Assembly (NCBI GenBank): GCA_000435835.1
Contig: FR883382.1
Coordinates: 1 to 35,441 of the forward strand
Origin: Clostridium sp. CAG:221
GTDB lineage: Bacteria > Bacillota > Clostridia > Clostridiales > Clostridiaceae
Direction of reading: 5' to 3'
DNA length: 35,441 nucleotides
Shown: positions 26,560 through 33,705 of the stretch, one piece after another
How the letters are laid out: every line of letters begins with the position of its first letter
Numbering within the stretch: the first letter of the stretch is position 1
Notes under the pieces: model-generated
What the model was told of the DNA's origin: nothing
The model's input: the letters and a program-made list of their open reading frames with translations, nothing else
The model's database searches: none
Translations under genes and position numbers: made by a program

Positions 26560-26640
26560 AGGTTAATAAAGTTGAATTACCATGGGTTATACTGTAATGA
26601 AAGTATAAGGAAAATGATATACAAAAAAAGAAGATTGTTA

Positions 26641-26680
26641 AAAAGGTTCAAGGAAAATTAGTTTACTTGAACCTTTTTAT
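26641..26680. terminator. Hairpin terminator between small ORF and minus-strand gene
   Basis: A 12-bp stem AAAAGGTTCAAG (26641-26652) pairs with CTTGAACCTTTT (26666-26677) with a 13-base loop. It can serve both directions. Confidence 0.8.
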
Positions 26681-26685
26681 TATTT

Positions 26686-27330
26686 TTAAATATCATTAAG
26701 GGAAAGATTTGAATCAACATTGGAAAGCTCAATGTTGAATTTTTTATGTTCTAAGAATATATTAAGTTTTCTTTCAGGAATATTATTACTTTGAGGAAGA
26801 AAACTAATTTTAAAAATTATATTAGAATCTATCTTTTCAGCAATAAGATTCCATTTATCATTATTATTAAATATTGCACTAAGGGAGCCTAAATTTACTT
26901 CATATCTAGTAGGAATAGCATATCTAAAAATTATGTTTTTAATGGGGGAAGTTCCTATATTCTCAACAGTTATAAGGCTTTTATTGGGATTTGTATTTAT
27001 CTTAAGTAATGATTGTTTAAAAGTTATACAGTTCTTAAATGTAGTAATATTATTGAATTTTTCATATGGGAAAAATTTTATAGTACTTTTTATAGCTTTT
27101 TCTTGTAAATTTGCAAAGTTAATCTTTAAATTAAATTTTATATTTAATTTATCATTTGATTTTAAATATGAAAGATTCATAAGATTTTTTTCTGCAGATT
27201 CATTGATATAAACTTCAGAGGTATCAATATTTATTAAGGAACAAGGTATAAATTCAAAGATGTCATCATTATTAAATTTAATTTTATGAAGCATAATATA
27301 ATTTAGGATTTTATAATGAAGATAAAACAA
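26686..27330 (-). pseudogene. 5'-truncated DUF11-like surface protein gene
   Basis: An open frame of 214 codons starts with a TTG, with another possible ATG at 27294. Neither has a ribosome site. The product has beta-rich content: the segment SLITVENIGTSPIKNII, then a RYAIPTRYEVNLG stretch and a NNDKWNLIAEKIDSN stretch, has the N-x-G...I.N......P shape of DUF11/conserved-repeat domains found in clostridial surface and spore proteins. The first part (LHKIKFNNDDIFEF) looks internal rather than like a natural N-terminus. It ends at a terminator. The missing start, and the abutting decayed gene on the other strand from about 27297, suggest a recombination or deletion breakpoint near 27300-27340. 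It may instead be an intact gene with an unusual start. Confidence 0.5.
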
Positions 27331-28013
27331 AATCTTCTTCCATAAAGATATTAGATCATATTAAGTTAAAAGCTATAGGGGAAGATGGAGAAAATATAAA
27401 AAGTATTAGTAGTGAAAATAATGCTGGAAATGGTGGAGCTGCAATTTATCTTAATGATAATGATTATTTCATTAAAAGTAGTGATGCTCATATGTGTTTA
27501 ATTGGCGGAAATGGTGGAAAATGCATTGGGGAATATAGCAGTTGAAAATGTGGTGATGGTGGACCAGCCATAAAAATTAATGGTGGAATAATAAATATAC
27601 TAGCGACAGCATCATTAAAAGGCGGTAATGGAGGAAACCTTATTAATGGCGATGAAACATCCATAGAATTACAATTAGGAAATATTAAAGGAATAGTAGG
27701 CAGTGGAGGTGTAGGAGGATGTAATGAACCACCATGTAAAGATGGTGAAAATGGTAAGGATATTGTAGGGGAAAAAATAATAGTGAAGGAAGATTTAGAA
27801 GAAATTAATGATGAAGGAAACATAGAGGGGGATATTTTAGAAGAAGTATATAATTATGTTACTAAAGAAGAAAATGAGAAAGAAGAGGAAGAACTAGTAG
27901 AGAAAAGTGAAGAAATATATGAAATCTTAACAAATGATATAATTACCAATAAAGAAGAAGAGACAGGTTTAGAGGTTTGTAAAAAAGAAAATCTAAAAGA
28001 TCATTTGTTTTAG
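27297..28013 (+). pseudogene. Gly-rich repeat protein gene, 5' truncated and stopped by TGA
   Basis: The plus-strand frame is open from 27297, has no plausible start codon with ribosome site, is interrupted by TGA at 27543-27545 (probably former TGG), and then continues to TAG at 28011-28013. Before and after the stop it encodes recurring GGNGG-type triads: NAGNGGAAI, IGGNGGKCI, GDGGPAIKINGG, KGGNGGN, GSGGVGG. An acidic Lys/Glu-rich tail follows from about 27783. A GTG at 27783 could start a short 76-codon remnant, but it has no good ribosome site. Gly-rich proteins of this kind occur in clostridial spore and surface layers; the name is not recognised. Both ends and the internal stop point to a dead gene. 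Confidence 0.65.
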
Positions 28014-28206
28014 CCAATAAGTCTATATAAACAATTTCTCCAGAAAATTCTGCTTGATGTGAATAAGTTATAGTAGCTGTCTTTGTACCATCTGGATTTT
28101 CAACAAAAGTAACAGTATCTATTAAATTTTCTATTATATTATCTGAAGTATGGAAAAATGTTGTGACACTATCATTTATACTTGTAGGATCTGTAGGATC
28201 AAACAC
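27943..28206 (-). pseudogene. Fragment of a secreted/surface protein
   Basis: The minus frame encodes FDPTDPTSINDSVTTFFH, then VENPDGTKTATITYSH and GEIVYIDLLAKTND, a beta-rich segment like one domain of a larger surface protein. Upstream it is open through VPSSLDLV to a TAA near 28257, but that part overlaps a terminator and there is no start codon with a ribosome site. Its last part is simply antisense to the Gly-rich pseudogene. Therefore it is a fragment about 70 residues long left between rearranged genes. A short independent gene is less likely. Confidence 0.5.
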
Positions 28207-28234
28207 TAAATCTAAAGATGAAGGTACTGTGGAT

Positions 28235-28275
28235 AAAAAATATAACTGAAATATTTACTTCCAGTTATATTTTTT
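28235..28275 (-). terminator. Terminator of the DNRLRE/coiled-coil gene
   Basis: A 14-bp stem AAAAAATATAACTG (28235-28248) pairs with CAGTTATATTTTTT (28262-28275), with a 13-base loop. On the minus strand it follows the stop at 28283 with a T run. It is also usable in the other direction. Confidence 0.82.
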
Positions 28276-28282
28276 ATTTTAG

Positions 28283-29467
28283 TTAATTAAGAGTATCTAT
28301 ACTGATGACGTTAAGCTGACTTTTTATGGCGTCATATTGAGTTTTTAATTCTGATAGTTCATTATTCATTATAGAAAGTGAATTTTCTAATGATTTAATA
28401 TTATTAGAGGTTGCTTCCAAATGGTTTTTAAAATTTTGCAAATCAGAGGAAGAATCAGTTTTTAAGCTAAGAAGTTGGTTATTAATAGTTGTAATAGTAG
28501 TATTAACTTTTTCACTTAGCTCTTTCATATCATTTAAAGTAGTTTTTTCTTTTACTTCAATTTCCGCTAAGTGATTAACAATGGAAGCAATGGTTTCATC
28601 ATTTTCATTTAAAGTGTTTTTTAATATATCGTCATTAAGCTTTAAAGTATTTATGATATCATTAAAAGCATCTAATTTTTCTTCTAAATTTGAAATCTTA
28701 CTGGAAAGTTCAGAATTAGTATCAGAAGCTTGCGGAACAAGAATATTGTCAGCAGTAGCTTTCACCAAGGATTCTAAAGATGAGTACTTGGTATTAAGAT
28801 CTTCAACTGAAGTTTTTAAATCTGTAAGCATTGAAGTATCAATACTGTTTTCAATAGTATTTTTAGATGGTAAATTTTTAGAAATCTCAGTTGGTATATT
28901 TGTCACTATCTTATCAGTATTTTCTGGAGCAGTATTAACTTTGTTAGATACTGTTTCAATGGTTATATAAGGGGGATTAACTGAGTTACTACTTAAAAAC
29001 TGAAGCATGGATGTATATTTTTCTTGTGAACTTTCTAAGGCAATACCATAAAAGTTATTATTGGTATTTTTTATTATATAAGTAATATCTAGTTCCATAT
29101 ATTTTCCTACATCTGAAGGATTTACAGAAAAGTTTAATGAATTAAAATTGTTTATTTCAGGCCTATTGTTCCAATTAGCTGTATAGCCCATAAATGGTGA
29201 TGTAAGTGTGGAAATTTTAAAGTTTGCCTGCATATTATTATATACACGGATATTATTTAAAAAGATATTTAAGCTTATCTTCTTTATGTTGTCTACATCA
29301 ACAAGAGGCAATGAAAAATTTAATAATGTCTTATAAATATCATAAGTATATAAATTAACATAAAATACACCACTTAATAAAAATTCATTTTTAAAAAATG
29401 TATTATTGTTTCTAAGTTTCTCTACATATGTGCAAGAAAGATTAGTTATTTTAATTATATCACTCAA
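28283..29467 (-). CDS. DNRLRE-like domain plus coiled-coil protein, candidate spore-surface protein
   Basis: The 394-residue product starts at TTG 29467, chosen because AAAGGA then lies 8 bases upstream; a TTG at 29473 is too close to it. Residues about 30-170 resemble a DNRLRE-type beta-sandwich: KTLLNFSLPLVDVDNIKKIS, then the diagnostic W-x-N-R-P block in ANWNNRPEINN and VGKYMELDITYII. Residues about 210-390 form a long coiled coil (LKTSVEDLNTKYSSLESLV, LSSKISNLEEKLDAF, SLENSLSIMNNELSEL). No signal peptide or LPXTG is present, which fits mother-cell deposition on a spore rather than secretion. A SigK-like promoter (29503-29530) precedes it. It is the downstream neighbour of the propeller gene. 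A fibre or adhesin-like spore appendage is a guess. Confidence 0.72.
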   Translation of the reverse strand: MSDIIKITNLSCTYVEKLRNNNTFFKNEFLLSGVFYVNLYTYDIYKTLLNFSLPLVDVDNIKKISLNIFLNNIRVYNNMQANFKISTLTSPFMGYTANWNNRPEINNFNSLNFSVNPSDVGKYMELDITYIIKNTNNNFYGIALESSQEKYTSMLQFLSSNSVNPPYITIETVSNKVNTAPENTDKIVTNIPTEISKNLPSKNTIENSIDTSMLTDLKTSVEDLNTKYSSLESLVKATADNILVPQASDTNSELSSKISNLEEKLDAFNDIINTLKLNDDILKNTLNENDETIASIVNHLAEIEVKEKTTLNDMKELSEKVNTTITTINNQLLSLKTDSSSDLQNFKNHLEATSNNIKSLENSLSIMNNELSELKTQYDAIKSQLNVISIDTLN

Positions 29468-29502
29468 AGTCAAAATCCTTTCTAATTATTAATAGTCACA
29501 TT

Positions 29503-29530
29503 TATAATATGAAAATCATCAGCATTAAGT
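29503..29530 (-). promoter_or_regulatory. Putative SigK-type promoter for 28283-29467
   Basis: On the minus strand AC (30 bases inside the gap), a 17-base spacer and CATATTATA (29511 to 29503) match AC-N16/17-CATANNNTA. The -10 ends 35 bases before the TTG at 29467. Confidence 0.45.
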
Positions 29531-29539
29531 TCAAGTTAA

Positions 29540-30544
29540 TTAAATAATAGGAGAGATAGGGTTTTTAAAAGTATAAAAAATAGATGGATAGCTAATGGCT
29601 TTATTATTGCTATTATATTGGCAACGATAAAAAGGTTTAAAATCTGCTTGTTTATTTTCCAGTGGAGTACTCCAAGTCTTACCTGAGTTTTTTGATTTAC
29701 AGGTGAGAAGAACAGTACCTTCTATCCATTGCAGGTAAAGAGTAGAGTTTTTTACTAATAGGTTAGGAAATGAACATATTGTTTTTTTATTTAAATGTAT
29801 GTATTGGTGATTAAGAACAGAAATGTTATCAGTAGCTTCATTAAAATACATACAATAATATTTATTATTATTTGCTTCTGCAAATGTTATATGATACTGC
29901 TTGTTAGTAGTTTTTAAGATAGATAAATAGACTTTTTCTCTTTTAGTCATTGTAATAGGTATAGCCTCTGTCCACTTTTTATCAGCTAAGTTAAAGGTGG
30001 ATAAGAAAATTTCAGAGCATTTATTAATTTTTTTTAAGAAAAAAATAGTAGGAATATCATTATCCCATGAAACTGAGAAATTAGTAAGAAGGAAGTAATT
30101 TAAAGTGCTAATAGTTGATTTATACCATGTAGTACCATCGTAATAAAAGTGAAATAAAGTACAGTAATTAGTTTTAGAAACATTAACTAGATAGAAGAAT
30201 ACATGAATGATATTATGAGGAAATTTTTTTATATATGGAAATTTAACAGAGTTTTTCCGTCCATTAAATGTTAATATATCTGTTTTAATAATATATTGAT
30301 CATTTGAATAAATATATATCAAAGAACCTCTTTTACTATTTATAAGACCATATATAGAATCATTTTTATCAATATCAAAATAAGTATCTGCAAAGCTTTG
30401 GGAGCCTGAAATTATCTTTTTTGAAGAAATAATATTAAATTTATTATCATAATTATTGAGAGAAACTCCATTTATAAGAGAAATTTCACTGACATTTTTA
30501 TTTGATTTTATCAAATAAGTTTTAAATTCTTTCTCAAAGGACAT
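29540..30544 (-). CDS. Sialidase-like beta-propeller protein
   Basis: The 334-residue product is beta-rich throughout with repeated Trp/Asp-type strands. An Asp-box-like SKNSGKTWSTP lies near residue 290 (S-x-N-x-G-x-x-W), and other strand repeats such as DGTTWYKSTIS and LADKKWTEAIPI could be propeller blades. No sialidase catalytic Arg triad or FRIP motif was seen, so a binding rather than a hydrolytic role is more likely. There is no signal peptide; spore deposition is a suitable route. The ATG is preceded by AGGGGGTTCAT. It has its own SigK-like promoter and lies divergent from the Cys-rich gene. Exact family not recognised. Confidence 0.7.
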   Translation of the reverse strand: MSFEKEFKTYLIKSNKNVSEISLINGVSLNNYDNKFNIISSKKIISGSQSFADTYFDIDKNDSIYGLINSKRGSLIYIYSNDQYIIKTDILTFNGRKNSVKFPYIKKFPHNIIHVFFYLVNVSKTNYCTLFHFYYDGTTWYKSTISTLNYFLLTNFSVSWDNDIPTIFFLKKINKCSEIFLSTFNLADKKWTEAIPITMTKREKVYLSILKTTNKQYHITFAEANNNKYYCMYFNEATDNISVLNHQYIHLNKKTICSFPNLLVKNSTLYLQWIEGTVLLTCKSKNSGKTWSTPLENKQADFKPFYRCQYNSNNKAISYPSIFYTFKNPISPII

Positions 30545-30574
30545 ATGAACCCCCTAATATATATTTATATAATA

Positions 30575-30600
30575 TAGCATATGAAGTAAATATAAATAGT
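30575..30600 (-). promoter_or_regulatory. Putative SigK-type promoter for 29540-30544
   Basis: On the minus strand AC, a 15-base spacer and CATATGCTA (30583 to 30575) match the pattern, though the spacer is one shorter than usual. The -10 ends 30 bases before the ATG at 30544. Confidence 0.35.
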
Positions 30601-30611
30601 TGAAATCATAA

Positions 30612-30655
30612 AAATAATAAGTTTATCCATATATTTATTAAAAAACTTATTATTT
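30612..30655. other. Hairpin between divergent genes
   Basis: A 13-bp stem AAATAATAAGTTT (30612-30624) pairs with AAACTTATTATTT (30643-30655) around an 18-base loop, with T runs on both sides. It looks like a bidirectional terminator but sits upstream of both neighbouring genes, between their SigK-like promoters, with no gene ending near it. It could be a leftover of a lost gene, an insulator, or a regulator site. Confidence 0.5.
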
Positions 30656-30666
30656 TTTTATGGGGA

Positions 30667-30693
30667 ACAAATAATTCCTTTTTTCATAGTATG
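30667..30693 (+). promoter_or_regulatory. Putative SigK-type promoter for Cys-rich gene 1
   Basis: AC (30667-30668), a 16-base spacer and CATAGTATG (30685-30693) match AC-N16-CATANNNTA except the last base. It ends 47 bases before the ATG at 30741. Confidence 0.45.
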
Positions 30694-30740
30694 AAATATA
30701 AAAAATGTCATAAATGATTGTTGGAAAATAGAGGAAAACA

Positions 30741-31739
30741 ATGAGCGATTATAGAAAAAGTATGAATAGTGATTGTGAAGAGGCAACAGTAGTAGAGCCT
30801 TGTGGTGAGGATAACTATAAAGACAATTGTGATCCAGTATATTCAGAAGAATTAGAAGTTGAGTGTGGAAATATAGATACTGCAGATTGTGTAGCTATTT
30901 TAGCAGAAAAAATCTTTGATTGTACTACATTGCAAAACTTGCAATTTATAGACAAAGAGCATAATTTTACAATAGATAGCTACGTAGAAGATGATCCAAG
31001 ATACTGTTATAGAGATGGTGATTCTGTATGTATAGATTCAATTTCTCTTTGTTATGATCATATAGGAATTAAAGATGATGCAGCAGAAGAAAATGCTGAA
31101 GCAGACTGTAATGATGATGGAAATATAACAATAAGTTATAACTTAAAAAATAGATGCTTAGAAGCTAGTGTAGGATCAGGATATGTAGCAGGAGATACTG
31201 TATTATATGATGAATTTGAAGGAGTAATATCTAATTCAGATACTAGAAGATGTAATTCTGAATCTACTACTGAAACACCAGTAACAAAAGCTAGAGTATT
31301 TAAGGCTGGAATTAATTATTATGCTCATAATTTATGTTTAAAAATAAGAGGAAGAATAGGTTGTAGAAGATTTACAGGTACAGCTCAAATAGAAGCTGAT
31401 GACGATGGAATAACTAAAATAACTTCAGCATCAGATGAAGGATTAAATTTCTGCCCTGTTAATTTATATGGAAGAATCAGTAGACCAGCTGATACAAAAG
31501 CTAAATTAAAGGTTGAGCTTGATACTTGTTTATCAGCAGATTGTGTAGAAACTAATGATTTATTCGATTCAAGTAATAGTGATGAAGAAGGAAATCCACA
31601 GATTACAGCTGTAGTAGGATATTCATTCTTAGTAAATCATAAATTACGACATACAACAGAGGAAGAATTAGCTGTATTTGTAAGTCGTAATGGTGTAAGA
31701 GGTAATGAGCCTGATAATGATTCAGATTGCATAGACTAA
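30741..31739 (+). CDS. Cys-rich protein 1, candidate exosporium/coat protein
   Basis: The 332-residue acidic product has 18 Cys and no signal peptide. It shares blocks with 31932-32867: EVECGNID..DCV.IL..K.FDC, VCIDSISLCYDHIG, GRIGCRRFT, EGLNF.P.NLYGRIS, D.CLSADC, and a C-terminal HTTEEELAVF...EPDNDSDC. Density of Cys and lack of secretion signal resemble clostridial Cys-rich exosporium proteins such as CsxA and CdeC, which self-assemble into crystalline layers through disulfides. That parallel is by type, not proven homology. The ribosome site GAGG is 6 bases upstream. It has its own SigK-like promoter and terminator. It diverges from the propeller gene. Confidence 0.7.
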   Translation: MSDYRKSMNSDCEEATVVEPCGEDNYKDNCDPVYSEELEVECGNIDTADCVAILAEKIFDCTTLQNLQFIDKEHNFTIDSYVEDDPRYCYRDGDSVCIDSISLCYDHIGIKDDAAEENAEADCNDDGNITISYNLKNRCLEASVGSGYVAGDTVLYDEFEGVISNSDTRRCNSESTTETPVTKARVFKAGINYYAHNLCLKIRGRIGCRRFTGTAQIEADDDGITKITSASDEGLNFCPVNLYGRISRPADTKAKLKVELDTCLSADCVETNDLFDSSNSDEEGNPQITAVVGYSFLVNHKLRHTTEEELAVFVSRNGVRGNEPDNDSDCID

Positions 31740-31799
31740 ATTTCACATATAAATAATAAAAATTAATACACAAATGCTATAAGGTGATATTAAAAATAA

Positions 31800-31833
31800 G
31801 GCGATTTAAAGAAAATTTAAATCGTCTTTTTTT
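31800..31833 (+). terminator. Terminator after Cys-rich gene 1
   Basis: An 11-bp stem GGCGATTTAAA (31800-31810) pairs with TTTAAATCGTC (31816-31826), with one or two wobble pairs, a 5-base loop and T7. Confidence 0.88.
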
Positions 31834-31847
31834 GTCTTATTTTGTAA

Positions 31848-31874
31848 ACGAATTATAAGGAAATACATAGTATA
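31848..31874 (+). promoter_or_regulatory. Putative SigK-type promoter for Cys-rich gene 2
   Basis: AC (31848-31849), a 16-base spacer and CATAGTATA (31866-31874) match AC-N16-CATANNNTA. The -10 ends 57 bases before the ATG at 31932. Confidence 0.5.
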
Positions 31875-31931
31875 AAGTATAAAACTAATGAGTTAAAAAA
31901 CTTTATGATAATAACGGGAGGAACCTTAAAA

Positions 31932-32867
31932 ATGAAATATAATTGCAATGATGAAGAAGTTATGGAAAGATGCGGAACTGAGAGAAACATGAAGGATAAT
32001 TGTGAAACAGAGCCAGGAGAAGAAATAGAAGTTGAATGTGGAAGCATAGATGATGCAGTTTGTGTTGGTATTTTAGTTGATAAAGTATTTGATTGTGCAA
32101 CTGGACAACAATGTCCACAATATTCAAATAAAGACGAAGAATTTACTTTAACAGGAGATTCTTCTTGGAGAAGAGGCGGATATGAAGAAGGTGCTTCTAT
32201 TTGTATAGATTCAATTGGATTATGTTATGATTATATTGGACTACAAGATGAAATGCCAAGAGTAGAGGGTGGACAAATAACTGTTAAATATGATGCAATT
32301 CCTAAAGAATTTACTTCAGTAGAAGGTACAGAATTTAATCATCCAAATGGAGAAACTTTATATACTGAATTTGAAGGATCAGTTTCAAAAACTCCTTGTT
32401 CATTTAGAAGTAATAATTCAGATGATGACGAAGCAGTAAAAAGAACAGTATTTAAAGGAAACATTCCTTTCCATGCTGCTAATCTAAAAGTAATGATTTC
32501 AGGAAGAATTGGATGTAAGAAATTTACAGCTACGAAAGAATATGATGATATAGTTGAAATTACTAAATCAGATGAAGAAGGTGGATTAAACTTTTCACCA
32601 GCTAGCCTTTATACTAGAGTAAGTGCTCCTAGTGATGGAAGAATTGTTAAGAGTAATATAAGATTTGATGCATGCTTAGCAGTTGAATGTGCAACAACTG
32701 ATGATGTATATTCAGAAGATAATGATGGTATAATTCGTGCTAACGTTAACTACTCATTTGTAACAAGTGGAAGAGTACGTCATACTACAAATGAAGAAAT
32801 AGCAGTATTCACAAATCCTAATGGCGTTGAATGTAGAGAACCTGATAATGATTCTTCATGTTTATAA
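31932..32867 (+). CDS. Cys-rich protein 2, paralogue of 30741-31739
   Basis: The 311-residue protein has 15 Cys. The frame begins upstream at ATG 31905, but ATG 31932 is preferred: GGGAGG is ten bases upstream and its N-terminus then aligns with protein 1 (KYNCNDEEVMERCGTERN versus the DC..EPCGEDNYKDNC part). Paralogy extends over the whole length: EVECGSIDDAVCV, ICIDSIGLCYDYIG, GRIGCKKFT, EGGLNFSPASLY, RHTTNEEIAVF, EPDNDSSC. Cys positions in these blocks are mostly conserved. Tandem Cys-rich paralogues with separate SigK-like promoters and terminators suggest two subunits of one layer (inference). No enzyme motif was seen. Confidence 0.7.
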   Translation: MKYNCNDEEVMERCGTERNMKDNCETEPGEEIEVECGSIDDAVCVGILVDKVFDCATGQQCPQYSNKDEEFTLTGDSSWRRGGYEEGASICIDSIGLCYDYIGLQDEMPRVEGGQITVKYDAIPKEFTSVEGTEFNHPNGETLYTEFEGSVSKTPCSFRSNNSDDDEAVKRTVFKGNIPFHAANLKVMISGRIGCKKFTATKEYDDIVEITKSDEEGGLNFSPASLYTRVSAPSDGRIVKSNIRFDACLAVECATTDDVYSEDNDGIIRANVNYSFVTSGRVRHTTNEEIAVFTNPNGVECREPDNDSSCL

Positions 32868-32919
32868 AAAATAAAATATAAAAGATAAAAAGTTATTGCA
32901 ATTTGTAATAATTATAATT

Positions 32920-32955
32920 AAAAGTGGGTTAATAAAAATTAACTCACTTTTTAAA
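32920..32955 (+). terminator. Terminator after Cys-rich gene 2
   Basis: A 13-bp stem AAAAGTGGGTTAA (32920-32932) pairs with TTAACTCACTTTT (32939-32951) with one wobble, a 6-base loop and T. Confidence 0.87.
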
Positions 32956-32988
32956 AGCAAAAAATATATAACATATTAAAAAATATGA

Positions 32989-33015
32989 ACAATTTTTTTT
33001 ATTTCTCATAGTATA
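32989..33015 (+). promoter_or_regulatory. Putative SigK-type promoter for 33065-33643
   Basis: AC (32989-32990), a 16-base spacer and CATAGTATA (33007-33015), identical in -10 to that of Cys-rich gene 2. It ends 49 bases before the ATG. Confidence 0.5.
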
Positions 33016-33064
33016 TAGTATAAAACAAAAGAATAATAAAAAATGTACAAAGGAGAAATTTGTT

Positions 33065-33643
33065 ATGAATAATTGTGTAAAGAAAAATGGAAAACCTCAC
33101 TCAGAATTAGTTTGTACTGATGAACCAGGGCTTGCTTTATTAAAGAGCAAGACTGTTCCAATAGTTGACCGTGATATAGCGCTAAATATAATAGGGACAG
33201 ATAGAACAAAATTAGCTGAAATATCAATCGACACATCAAAATTAAATAATCCTACAATTTTAGTTATGTTCTCAGGATTATACGTTCCATTTGCAGCAAT
33301 TCATCTTGGAGCAAGAATAACATTATATAAACAGACAGGAATTAAAAATAATAAAAAATGCTGTTCACAAAGAGACGATAATGGAGATAGAGGAGATGTA
33401 TTACTATCACATCCACTAAGAGCAATACAAATTAATTTAAGTGAAGATGATTTTGTTTTTACAGCAGATCAATTCTCTTATATGTATACAGATGCAGTAG
33501 GAAATTATGGAGTTTCAGACGTATGTGATGAAGATTCTGGCATAGTAAGATATTCTCTTTATTTAGAGAGAGGTCCAGAGATTAATATAGATGGAGATTT
33601 AAAGAATATAACTTTAGCAGCTTTAGCAGTCGAAAAGAATTAG
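33065..33643 (+). CDS. Small beta-rich protein, probable spore-layer companion
   Basis: The 192-residue soluble product is not recognised as a named family. It starts NNCVKKNGKPHSELVC, and then shows beta-strand patterns (ISIDTSKLNNPTILVMFSGL, IHLGARITLY, RAIQINLSEDDFVF, SGIVRYSLYLERG, ITLAALAVEKN) suggesting a jelly-roll. Six Cys are present, including the CC in KKCCSQRD. There is no signal peptide or membrane helix. Strong AAGGAGAAA site. Promoter and position link it to the two Cys-rich genes. A structural role in the spore surface is inferred; sugar-binding jelly-roll is an alternative. Confidence 0.65.
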   Translation: MNNCVKKNGKPHSELVCTDEPGLALLKSKTVPIVDRDIALNIIGTDRTKLAEISIDTSKLNNPTILVMFSGLYVPFAAIHLGARITLYKQTGIKNNKKCCSQRDDNGDRGDVLLSHPLRAIQINLSEDDFVFTADQFSYMYTDAVGNYGVSDVCDEDSGIVRYSLYLERGPEINIDGDLKNITLAALAVEKN

Positions 33644-33673
33644 TTTTTATAATAAAAAAGATAATAATTTAAT

Positions 33674-33700
33674 AGGAGCCATTTATATGGCTCCTTTTTA
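33674..33700. terminator. Bidirectional terminator between 33643 and aspD
   Basis: A 9-bp stem AGGAGCCAT (33674-33682) pairs with ATGGCTCCT (33687-33695) around loop TTAT, followed by T5. The A-rich left flank may also serve the minus-strand gene ending at 33706. Confidence 0.82.
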
Positions 33701-33705
33701 GCTTA

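Noticed and set aside
1714..27545. Recoding or an alternative genetic code to explain the three in-frame stops
   Set aside because: The three stops are TAG, TAA and TGA, and the same codons end intact genes in this window. One of the cases also carries a frameshift. Decay or read error is simpler.
27488..27823. Pro-rich minus-strand ORF of 111 codons
   Set aside because: It is the reverse complement of the Gly-rich pseudogene (GGN codons read as Pro), so an artefact of base composition.
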